From the NCBI RefSeq assembly GCF_022227845.1, contig NZ_JAJNQN010000005.1, positions 1 to 64,000 on the forward strand: 64,000 nt of DNA. The letters are read 5' to 3'. The notes beneath the pieces were generated by a model. That model searched no databases. It was not told where the DNA came from and saw nothing but the letters and a program-made list of their open reading frames with translations. The translations under genes and the position numbers were made by a program. Positions 28,942 through 35,619 of the stretch are shown piece after piece (the first letter of the stretch is position 1; the number at the start of each line of letters is the position of its first letter). This DNA is from Ectothiorhodospira lacustris (lineage in GTDB: Bacteria > Pseudomonadota > Gammaproteobacteria > Ectothiorhodospirales > Ectothiorhodospiraceae).

Positions 28942-30066
28942 ATGCGCCGCCTCATGAACATTCATCGCCTGGGCGTCAAGGAACTGTGGAGCCTCTTGCG
29001 GGACCCGATCATGCTGGTCCTGATCCTCTACACCGTCACCATCTCGGTGTACACCGCCGCCACCGCCCTCCCCTCCGGCATCAACATGGCCGCCATCGCC
29101 ATCGTCGACGAGGACCAGTCCCCCCTGTCCGCCCGCATCGCCTCGGCCTTCTATCCGCCCATGTTCGAGCGACCGGCGCTGATTACCTGGGCCGAGATGG
29201 ACCCGGGCCTGGACGCCGGACGCTACACCTTCGTGCTCAACATCCCGCCCAACTTCCAGCGGGACGTGCTGGCCGGACGCTCGCCGGACATCCAGCTCAA
29301 CGTGGACGCCACCCGCATGAGCCAGGCGTTCATCGGCAACACCTACATCCAGCAGATCGTCATGGCGGAGGTGCAGGAATTCGTGCAGCGCTACCGTGAC
29401 GCCACGGGGCCACCGGTGGATCTGGCACTGCGCGCCCGCTTCAACCCCGGCCTTGACGAGGTCTGGTTCGGCGCCCTGATGCAGATCATCAACAACGTCA
29501 CCCTGCTCTCCATCATCCTCACCGGCGCCGCCCTGATCCGGGAGCGGGAGCACGGCACGGTGGAACACCTGCTGGTGATGCCGGTCACCCCCGGTGAAAT
29601 CATGCTGGCCAAGATCTGGTCCATGGGCCTGGTGGTCCTGCTGGCCGCCACGGCGTCCCTGTTCCTGGTGGTGCGGGGCCTGCTGGGCGTGCCCATCCAG
29701 GGCTCGGTGTCCCTGTTCCTGCTGGGCGCAGCCCTGCACCTGTTCGCCACCACCTCCATGGGCATCTTCATGGCTACCCTGGCCCGCAACATGCCCCAGT
29801 TCGGGATGCTGATGGTACTGGTGCTGCTGCCCCTGCAGATGCTCTCCGGCGGCATCACGCCACGGGAAAGCATGCCCGAGCTGGTGCAGCAAGTGATGCT
29901 GGTGGCCCCCACCACCCACTTCGTGGAACTGGGCCAGGCCATCCTCTACCGGGGCGCCGGCCTGGACGTGATCTGGCCCCAGTGCCTGTTCCTGCTCCTG
30001 ATCGGTACGGTACTCTTCAGCGTTTCCCTGGCCCGCTTCCGCAAGACCCTGGGACGCATGGGCTGA
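28942..30066 (+). CDS. ABC-2 type transport permease (YhhJ-like)
   Basis: 374-residue inner-membrane subunit. One helix at about 26-46 precedes a large periplasmic domain (about 50-185), then five hydrophobic segments to the C-terminus. REREHGTVEHLLVMPVTPGEIMLA split over about residues 200-222 is the conserved cytosolic loop of ABC-2 permeases, and LSGGITPRESMPE follows later. It starts 2 nt after the RbbA-like stop. With the fused permease of RbbA it probably forms the heterodimeric membrane part of one exporter. Confidence 0.9.
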   Translation: MRRLMNIHRLGVKELWSLLRDPIMLVLILYTVTISVYTAATALPSGINMAAIAIVDEDQSPLSARIASAFYPPMFERPALITWAEMDPGLDAGRYTFVLNIPPNFQRDVLAGRSPDIQLNVDATRMSQAFIGNTYIQQIVMAEVQEFVQRYRDATGPPVDLALRARFNPGLDEVWFGALMQIINNVTLLSIILTGAALIREREHGTVEHLLVMPVTPGEIMLAKIWSMGLVVLLAATASLFLVVRGLLGVPIQGSVSLFLLGAALHLFATTSMGIFMATLARNMPQFGMLMVLVLLPLQMLSGGITPRESMPELVQQVMLVAPTTHFVELGQAILYRGAGLDVIWPQCLFLLLIGTVLFSVSLARFRKTLGRMG

Positions 30067-30105
30067 AGAACGCGCGCCACCCATACCGGCAACCGGAAAG
30101 TCATC

Positions 30106-30750
30106 ATGTCCAGCACCGTCGCCCCCCGGCCTCCCGCCAGACGCCGCCGCCTCGCCGCCGAAGAACGCATGCGGCAGATCATCGAGGCAGCCCTGATCGA
30201 GTTTTCGGAGAAAGGCTTCACCGCCACCCGGATGGATGACATCGCCGCCCGGGCCGGCCTGTCCAAGGGCGGCCTCTACGCCCACTTCAAGAGCAAGGAC
30301 CAGATTTTCGAGAGCCTACTGTTCAAGGTGCTCAGCCCCAGTTTCAACAACCGCAAATGGATGCTGGACGATGGCGACACCCTGGCAGAGGTGGTGGACG
30401 CCTTCATTACACACACCTACGACCGGGTTACCGACCCGGATTTCATCGCCGCCCTGCGCCTGCTCATCACCGAGAGCCACCGCGCCCCCCACCTGGTGGA
30501 CTACTGGCGCCGCGAGGTGCTGGACATCTATCTGAAGGAACAGAAGACCATGCTGGAGCACTGCCGCGCCCGGGGCCTCGTACGCCACAGCCCCCTCACC
30601 CAACAGGCGGAACTACTCATGGCCCCGGCCCTGTATGCCGCCATCACACGGATGATCTTTGGAGAAGAAGCCACCCAGGCCAGCCTGAAAGACCTCAGAC
30701 GCGCCCATGCACAACTGCTGATGGAATTGCTGGAGCCGGTGGAGGCGTGA
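30106..30750 (+). CDS. TetR/AcrR-family repressor
   Basis: 214-residue regulator. The N-terminal helix-turn-helix is clear: MRQIIEAALIEFSEKGFTAT, MDDIAARAGLSKGGLYAHFK and SKDQIFESLL. The C-terminal ligand-binding domain is of the YbiH/TetR_C type with YWRREVLDIYLKEQK. It lies 39 nt downstream of the exporter operon and is probably part of it, giving feedback control through the palindrome at 25001-25028 (inference). Its last 20 bp recur at 37219-37238 inside the accessory island. It is the last core gene before the cassette array. Confidence 0.9.
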   Translation: MSSTVAPRPPARRRRLAAEERMRQIIEAALIEFSEKGFTATRMDDIAARAGLSKGGLYAHFKSKDQIFESLLFKVLSPSFNNRKWMLDDGDTLAEVVDAFITHTYDRVTDPDFIAALRLLITESHRAPHLVDYWRREVLDIYLKEQKTMLEHCRARGLVRHSPLTQQAELLMAPALYAAITRMIFGEEATQASLKDLRRAHAQLLMELLEPVEA

Positions 30751-30826
30751 AAATCGTCACAAAATGAACTAGCCTTGGTAGCAGTGTGGATTTTCGGCAA
30801 GGAGCCGGAGACATGGAGATCAACAG

Positions 30827-30889
30827 GGCCGGTGCAATACCGGCCAACTGTGTGCTGACGCATCTTCCCGCCACCCGCCCCGGGTGGCG
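30827..30889 (+). ncRNA. Candidate structured RNA downstream of tetR
   Basis: Two strong hairpins in a row: GGCCGGT-GCAAT-ACCGGCC (30827-30845) and CGCCACCC-GCCCC-GGGTGGCG (30869-30889), directly followed by a rho-independent terminator. This arrangement looks like a small RNA or a structured 3' UTR of tetR. I do not match it to a named RNA family. The remainder of the gap to 31073 holds no convincing gene; an 83-codon frame over the hairpins is not supported. Confidence 0.4.
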
Positions 30890-30893
30890 ATGG

Positions 30894-30936
30894 AACCGTG
30901 CCGGTGAAGCGGGTGGGCTTCGGCGGCGGTTTTTTT
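30894..30936 (+). terminator. Rho-independent terminator after tetR
   Basis: Interrupted stem AACCG.GCCG..GAAG paired with CTTCGGCGGCGGTT, followed by seven T. It marks the end of the exporter-tetR transcription unit and of the structured RNA candidate. Confidence 0.7.
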
Positions 30937-31041
30937 CTTTGGGTTTCCTTTCATTGAGTCATGAGTTTACCGGCGGGACTGGCTGGGGCCAGGGGGTGTC
31001 CGGTGCCCGGATGGGGGAGGCAGATGGCGGGGATTGATTCT

Positions 31042-31048
31042 GTTAGGT
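31042..31048 (+). other. Integron simple site (possible attI or upstream attC end)
   Basis: GTTAGGT fits the core site GTTRRRY and lies 25 nt before the first cassette gene. No palindromic attC stem is seen before it, so it could be an attI-type or degenerate site marking the left edge of the cassette array. Base composition turns AT-rich immediately after it. Confidence 0.35.
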
Positions 31049-31073
31049 TCGGACGCATTTTAATAAATGGAGA

Positions 31074-32018
31074 ATGGTTTTGTCACGAAGGTTTAATTTT
31101 GACCTCTACAGGTTGAATGTCGTTGATTTCGAGGATCTTTTTCTAGAAGACGCGGATCAGTCGAGAATAAGGTCTGACACTGAAATAAAGCGGGTGCTCG
31201 AGGCGTCTTGCGATTCAAAACGTGACCAAACCCAAGAGACACGGACGGCGGAGTTTCTTTGGAGCGTCAGAGAGTTCCATTGTTATCCGTTAATTCATGG
31301 GCGTGCGTTTTGTTCACTAATTTTGGCCCGAAGCACAATAAGCAAGGATGGCCTCATAGTAACTGAAGAAGGCCTATCGGCAGGAAAATCGGCCGCGACC
31401 CCTCCGTTGGCTTCTGCGGCGACGGTTTTCTTCGATCTATCCAGACATTTGGTGGCGGTTGAACATACAGGTGAGTTGAGTCAGACGGCGTGGAAGGATT
31501 TTTTTGAGCAGATTATATCTGAAACTGCTTTATCTCTGGGGTTTACTTCCTCTTTTGAGCTAGAGCCTGTATCCGAAAAGCATGGAATAATCGGGCTCTT
31601 CAGGTCTTTTGATAAGCTCACACGCATGAAGGTTACTTTGCGCATACCAAATCCCGAACTAACACGTTACACCAAATCTTTGTATGACGATTTAGTAAAA
31701 AGTGGGGTTCGTGAATATACGCAAGATATGAAGAGTCCGAATGGGCTATCTAAATCTGAAGACGCACGACCGTATGCATCTGCTTACCTTGCAGAGCAAG
31801 GTTATAAAAAAGGAGATGTTCAATTTACTGGTATTCGAAATGACGCAGAAGAAACTGTGTGGTCGGGTTCGGTCTCGGCCAGGGGATCAATAAAGCAAGT
31901 GCGGGATTTCGTGCGAGGAATGCATACTACTGCCAAGACAAAAGAAGCTCAGGCAGCACTATCTGCGATCATAAATGAAATTGACAAGCTCCACCCGAAA
32001 GGCGAGATGGATGAGTAA
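31074..32018 (+). CDS. Cassette gene A, cytosolic protein of unknown function
   Basis: 314 residues, no membrane segment. Two parts are suggested: an N-terminal domain ending near FFDLSRHLVAVEHTGEL (about 120-137) with alternating hydrophobic strands, and a C-terminal part with MKVTLRIPNPELTRY and SGSVSARGSIKQVRDFV. The layout recalls DUF4747-type proteins, but I cannot assign it. GC is clearly lower than in the core genome. ATG 31074 lies only 2 nt after GGAGA; a TTG two codons later has better spacing. Its end overlaps gene B by 8 nt. Both share one attC, so this is a two-gene cassette with coupled translation. Confidence 0.72.
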   Translation: MVLSRRFNFDLYRLNVVDFEDLFLEDADQSRIRSDTEIKRVLEASCDSKRDQTQETRTAEFLWSVREFHCYPLIHGRAFCSLILARSTISKDGLIVTEEGLSAGKSAATPPLASAATVFFDLSRHLVAVEHTGELSQTAWKDFFEQIISETALSLGFTSSFELEPVSEKHGIIGLFRSFDKLTRMKVTLRIPNPELTRYTKSLYDDLVKSGVREYTQDMKSPNGLSKSEDARPYASAYLAEQGYKKGDVQFTGIRNDAEETVWSGSVSARGSIKQVRDFVRGMHTTAKTKEAQAALSAIINEIDKLHPKGEMDE

Positions 32019-32472
32019 AAACTTACTCGTTTTCTGGGCCTATCTCGTTGAGATTATCGCATCAACGGTTATAGTTATTTTGACATTCTCTGTCTTCGAA
32101 TTCTCAGAAATTATCAGATTTATTAACTCTTCCTCCAAGGACGTTGCAAGCAATTTCGCGGTAGTTTTGTTGGCGGCCTCATTGGGGCTTTTTTGGACTT
32201 TTTATTCTAAATCTGACTCTCCTTTTGTGCAGTGGCTGCATGAAAAAGAGGCATTTGAAATTTATGCGCGCTCATTCTTATTTTCTATCGGAGTTTACGT
32301 CCTCCTGGTTGTGTCATTAATATTAGTGATGAATATCACAAGTAGCTTAGTGTCAATTTTATCACTATGGCTATCTGTTTTGGGATTGATTAATGTTTAC
32401 AGCCTAATAAAAAACACATACGACCTGATGAAACTAAATGCATTATTTAATCGCAAGAAAGAGAAACACTAA
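32011..32472 (+). CDS. Cassette gene B, four-helix membrane protein of unknown function
   Basis: 153 residues from ATG 32011. Hydrophobic segments lie at about 4-24, 43-63, 86-107 and 109-130, with the short charged loop QWLHEKEAFEIYARS between the second and third. The C-terminus is basic (NRKKEKH). No family was recognised. The ATG lies inside the end of gene A, and its stop codon TAA is part of the R'' box of the attC that follows, as is common in cassettes. Pairing of a soluble protein with a small membrane protein recalls sensor-effector pairs of phage-defence or toxin systems; this is only an analogy. Confidence 0.7.
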   Translation: MSKNLLVFWAYLVEIIASTVIVILTFSVFEFSEIIRFINSSSKDVASNFAVVLLAASLGLFWTFYSKSDSPFVQWLHEKEAFEIYARSFLFSIGVYVLLVVSLILVMNITSSLVSILSLWLSVLGLINVYSLIKNTYDLMKLNALFNRKKEKH

Positions 32473-32514
32473 CCATGCAATGCACGCGACAAGCGCGTGA
32501 TTGCGGCGTTAGAT
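32467..32514 (+). other. attC recombination site 1
   Basis: R'' box CACTAAC and R' box GTTAGAT flank an 11-bp hairpin GCAAT(G)CACGCG/CGCGTGATTGC. The single unpaired G is the extrahelical base expected for integrase strand choice. Size is 48 bp. The next gene begins 22 nt after the site. This is the cleanest attC in the array. Confidence 0.85.
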
Positions 32515-32536
32515 GCAAAAGAAGGGAGTTCCATAG

Positions 32537-33613
32537 ATGGGATTTTATATTCGCAAAGCAATTAGTGTCGGACCCTTCAGGTTCAATTTATCGAAATCCG
32601 GCGTTGGCGTATCAGCTGGAGTCAAAGGGTTACGTTTTGGAACTGGGCCTCGGGGTAACTACGTCCATATGGGAAGGGGAGTTTTGTATTACAGAAAAAC
32701 CTTACCCTCTGGTTCCACTGGAGGAAATCAAGCTCCAAATAGCCCTGAATTGCAGCAAAGTAACACCGAGATTGGGCATGAACCATTAAGAGAAATAGAG
32801 AGCGCGCATATCACACAGATGGTTGACTCATCATCGGCTGATCTCGTCGCTGAAATGAATGCCAATAGAAAGAAGGTAAGAATCTGGCCGTTTGTAGCAG
32901 TGCTTGGTGCTATTTTAACCTTCATCGCCTTTAAGAATTCAGAAACACCAACTCTTGCTCTTGTTATAGCAGCCGTTTCAGTCGCGCTCACTGTTTTTGC
33001 ATCGGTCAAAGACAATTTAAGAAAAACCACGGTTTTATTCTTTGATCTTGAGCCAGAAATAGAATCGCTTTATCAGAAACTTCATCATTCTTTCGAGCAG
33101 CTTTCATCATCGTCTAGCAAATGGCATATAGAGGCGGAGGGGGCTATCAAAGACAGAAAGCGTAATGCTGGCGCAACGAACGTAATCAAACGAACCTCAA
33201 TATCACTGGGCATAGGGAATCCTCCGTATGTAAAAACCAATGTATCAATTCCATCCATACCAGTTGGCAGGCAAACCTTATATTTTTTCCCTGATAAGGT
33301 GCTTATTTTTGAGCCAAATGGTGTTGGCGCTGTGAGTTATCCAAATCTTCGAATATCGGTGGAAAGCACACGGTTTATCGAGGATGGAAGTGTCCCAAAA
33401 GATGCAAAGGTTGTTGATAGAACTTGGAAATATGTTAATAAGCGAGGCGGCCCAGATAAACGCTTCAAAGATAATCTTGAATTGCCAATAACCTTATACG
33501 AAGACCTGAACTTCACAAGTGATACAGGGTTAAATGAACGAATTGAAATATCAAGGGTTGGTCATGGGGACGGCTTCTCAAGTGCTATCGCCATGTTGGC
33601 AAAAAGCATCTAA
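32537..33613 (+). CDS. DUF4236-type membrane protein in cassette 2
   Basis: 358 residues. The N-terminus MGFYIRKAISVGPFRFNLSK with the following Gly-rich SGVGVSAGVKG is characteristic of DUF4236, a short beta-rich domain at the start of many uncharacterised proteins. Two hydrophobic segments (about 116-131 and 136-152) make it a membrane protein with both large parts on the same side. The C-terminal 200 residues (beginning KDNLRKTTVLFFDLEPEIES) are unassigned. ATG 32537 follows GGGAG by 8 nt and lies 22 nt after attC 1. The stop TAA uses the intron boundary: TA is exon and the last A is supplied by intron or, after splicing, by attC. Confidence 0.8.
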   Translation: MGFYIRKAISVGPFRFNLSKSGVGVSAGVKGLRFGTGPRGNYVHMGRGVLYYRKTLPSGSTGGNQAPNSPELQQSNTEIGHEPLREIESAHITQMVDSSSADLVAEMNANRKKVRIWPFVAVLGAILTFIAFKNSETPTLALVIAAVSVALTVFASVKDNLRKTTVLFFDLEPEIESLYQKLHHSFEQLSSSSSKWHIEAEGAIKDRKRNAGATNVIKRTSISLGIGNPPYVKTNVSIPSIPVGRQTLYFFPDKVLIFEPNGVGAVSYPNLRISVESTRFIEDGSVPKDAKVVDRTWKYVNKRGGPDKRFKDNLELPITLYEDLNFTSDTGLNERIEISRVGHGDGFSSAIAMLAKSI

Positions 33614-34441
33614 TCGGATAGCCGGGGGTTTTTCTCCGCCGGCCTTCACAACACCCCGCATGCGGGTCCGCACGGGGCGTTTCCTCCGGAGTTCAAAGGA
33701 CCATGCAACCATGGTGACCTTCAACGCTGGTTACCCAACGAATCGCCAAGGCCGTTTCACCCGGTCGGGCGCATTACGGCCGTTGAGACACGCGGGTCTC
33801 TCTCGTTGCCGGAGGTTCGGGCCTTCACCGTGTCTCACCCATTACGGTGAGCATTTGGCTACTATGCCGTCTGCTGACTTCTGCCTCATCACGCCAAGCG
33901 TTGCCGATTGGCGCGCTGTCCGGGTCACGGTAGGGTCCGGTGGTGATTCCAGTCCTTTCGGGCTGGCCCTCAGTCCGGCTCCCATGGCGACCACAGCCCC
34001 GGTAGGGTTCGATGGTTATTCCGGCCCTTTCGAGCCGGCCCTCAGTTCGACTCCCATAGGGACACGGACCGCAAGTGAGACAGATCTCCCCGAATAAGAA
34101 CATGAACTTTCAGTGCACAACCGCCGCATTTACCCTATCCCCTGCACCTGATGGGCTTTGTCACCTTGTGCTGACTCGCCCGGGGACTAAGCCTTCTATG
34201 CGATTTACTCGCCCCATCCCTGGGGCTCGCCCTTCGGGCCAGCCTGCGGCTGTTCAAAATCGCTCCCGGCGATTTTGTCTGTCCGTCGGCTCGCACCTTT
34301 GCGCTCGGGCTTCCTTCAGACATTCCCTCACGGGTTTGCCCTGGCCGTCGGCTAGTAGTTACAGTCGTTCACAGTGTGGACATCACAGGTACTCCTACAG
34401 GGGACTTTCACCCCATCAGTTCATGCCCGTGTCGGGCGTAC
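33613..34441 (-). mobile_element. Group IIC-attC intron copy 1 (ORF-less, both ends present)
   Basis: 829 bp on the minus strand. The 5' end reads GTACGCCCGACACGGGC and soon GGGGTGAAAGTCCCC, typical of group II domain I. The 3' end has domain V (33650-33683) and a domain VI hairpin with an A seven nt before the terminal CCGAT. It sits between GCATCTA and ACAAGC of an attC; joining these restores R'' ATCTAAC. No reverse-transcriptase frame remains, so mobility would need help in trans. A 72-bp segment is tandemly duplicated at 33929-34072. Two conserved frames inside (33534-34097 and 34075-34518) follow intron homology and are not taken as genes. Confidence 0.85.
33650..33683 (-). ncRNA. Group II intron domain V, copy 1
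   Basis: 34 nt on the minus strand. Lower stem A-A-A-C-G-C-C-C-C-G pairs with the 3' arm, with triad C-G-C containing the expected G.U wobble, a two-nt TG bulge, and the upper stem TGCG/CGCA. Compared with 35316-35349, three stem positions change in a compensatory way, supporting an RNA fold. Confidence 0.8.
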
Positions 34442-34520
34442 ACAAGCAAAGTCACAGCGACAGCTTTTCCGTTGCGGCTATCGATTCCACTTCAAAGCTG
34501 CGCGTGCTTTGGTGTTAGCC
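34442..34520 (+). other. attC recombination site 2 (right part, split by intron 1)
   Basis: The right part runs from ACAAGC through an imperfect palindrome (arms around ACAGCTTT and AAAGCTGC) to R' GTTAGCC at 34514-34520. The left R'' half, ATCTA, lies at 33608-33612 on the other side of the intron. Joined, the site has R'' ATCTAAC. The PIN gene starts 2 nt after it. Confidence 0.8.
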
Positions 34521-34521
34521 T

Positions 34522-35274
34522 ATGAAAAAGACCGCAATCTTTTTGGATACGAACGTACTACTTTCTATATTTGGCCGTTACCGGAATGGGTGCAAAGAGT
34601 CGTTCATAATGGACTCCCAAGACTTTAAACGGATTACCTTTGAGAAATGTACTTACGAATCATATTTAGCATTCAGAGGGATTGGAGGGAAAAAACCAGA
34701 TGAAGGGAGGCAGGATTGGGCAAATAGATTTCTAAAGAAAGAATCAGACCCCATTCCGTTAGGAGATGCAGCAGGGAAGCTTCATCAAGGTTCCATCTTT
34801 CATGCCCACTATTGGGTTGGTCAGGCTGACGAAACTCAATATGTGCTGCCAGAGAATTATGACCAGTACATGGAAAGAGTGAAAAGATATGTGCGTAAAG
34901 AAGATTGGGATGCGGCTTCGCTAGACTGGGAGAAATATCAACTGATATTTCAAAATCACAGAAAGTACCAGTTATTATTTTCAGAGTTCAGGGGCTTCCT
35001 TGAAACCATTCAATGCGCGGTTACTTCGTATGAAGAGCTGTACAGGCAATCTGAATATTTGCGCAGGCTTGAAATTATGGAAGGCATAAGCCAGCGCTCA
35101 ACGATTCCAAATGAAGATTTTGAAATCGTTGTGGCAGCTCTTCTTTCAGAGTGCAATGCATTCGTAACGATGGATCACCGCTTATTAAAAGCGGCAGCGA
35201 GTATTGAAGCAAATATCAAGACTTGTGTTTTTATACATTTAGACGAGGTTAAAGAGTATGCAAAATCAAAATAG
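34522..35274 (+). CDS. PIN-domain protein in cassette 3
   Basis: 250 residues. The N-terminus FLDTNVLLSIFG holds the first acidic PIN residue. Near the C-terminus, IPNEDFEIVVAALLSECNAF and VTMDHRLL supply the remaining metal-binding acids. The middle (about 60-190) is longer than in VapC toxins and is mostly charged helix. PIN domains are Mg-dependent RNases. No antitoxin-like gene is adjacent, so it is either a stand-alone nuclease or an orphan toxin. The ATG is 2 nt after the attC R' box and lacks a Shine-Dalgarno. GC is low, as for the other cassettes. Confidence 0.8.
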   Translation: MKKTAIFLDTNVLLSIFGRYRNGCKESFIMDSQDFKRITFEKCTYESYLAFRGIGGKKPDEGRQDWANRFLKKESDPIPLGDAAGKLHQGSIFHAHYWVGQADETQYVLPENYDQYMERVKRYVRKEDWDAASLDWEKYQLIFQNHRKYQLLFSEFRGFLETIQCAVTSYEELYRQSEYLRRLEIMEGISQRSTIPNEDFEIVVAALLSECNAFVTMDHRLLKAAASIEANIKTCVFIHLDEVKEYAKSK

Positions 35275-35315
35275 GCTAATCGGGTAAGGGTAGGTGTTTA
35301 GCCCGCCCTCCCCAC

Positions 35316-35349
35316 ACCACCTAGCATGCGGGTCCGCACTAGGCGGTTC
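35316..35349 (-). ncRNA. Group II intron domain V, copy 2
   Basis: 34 nt on the minus strand beginning GAACCGCCTAG. The CGC triad pairs with a G.U wobble, the TG bulge and TGCG/CGCA upper stem are kept, and stem changes relative to the copy at 33650-33683 are compensatory (C-G for A-T, T-A for C-G, A-T for C-G). This copy pairs best and lies next to a maturase remnant. Confidence 0.85.
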
Positions 35350-35373
35350 ATAAGAAGGGAGCACACGACGATT

Positions 35374-35619
35374 TCAGGCGCAACCATGCGCTTTCATCCA
35401 TTGATCGCGGATGCTGATCAAGCCCTGGCATTGCAGCCAGTCATTGGTCATCCCGGTCTGGGTGCCGAGGGATCGGGACAGGTGCCAGTAGCTTTTGGAA
35501 CTCATGCCTGTCCAGATGGCGTGGCGAGAAATCCAGCCGGTTCCGGCGCCGGGGTAGTTAACGGCCGAAGTGCGCAATTCAGTGATGACCAGCCATCCTT
35601 CGTGGGGATTCCCCGCGGT
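35374..35619 (-). pseudogene. Group II intron reverse transcriptase/maturase, C-terminal remnant
   Basis: An open frame running from the 446-codon gene's stop to 35374 encodes about 80 residues. It includes ELRTSAVNYPGAGTGWISRH, SKSYWHLSRSLGTQTGMTND and QGLISIRDQWMKAHG, which resemble the maturase C-terminus of intron-encoded reverse transcriptases. It lies just upstream of domain V in the expected orientation and place. Everything N-terminal has been lost at the junction near 35601-35620, where an IS-end-like repeat occurs. Confidence 0.75.

Noticed and set aside
30786-31037. 83-codon frame downstream of tetR
   Set aside because: It runs through two hairpins and a rho-independent terminator, has no clear ribosome site, and its C-terminal half is low complexity.
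34075-34518. Frame also present at 38758-39213, apparently a conserved protein
   Set aside because: Similarity comes from two copies of the same intron domain I, on the non-intron strand; it overlaps attC and has no protein-like features.
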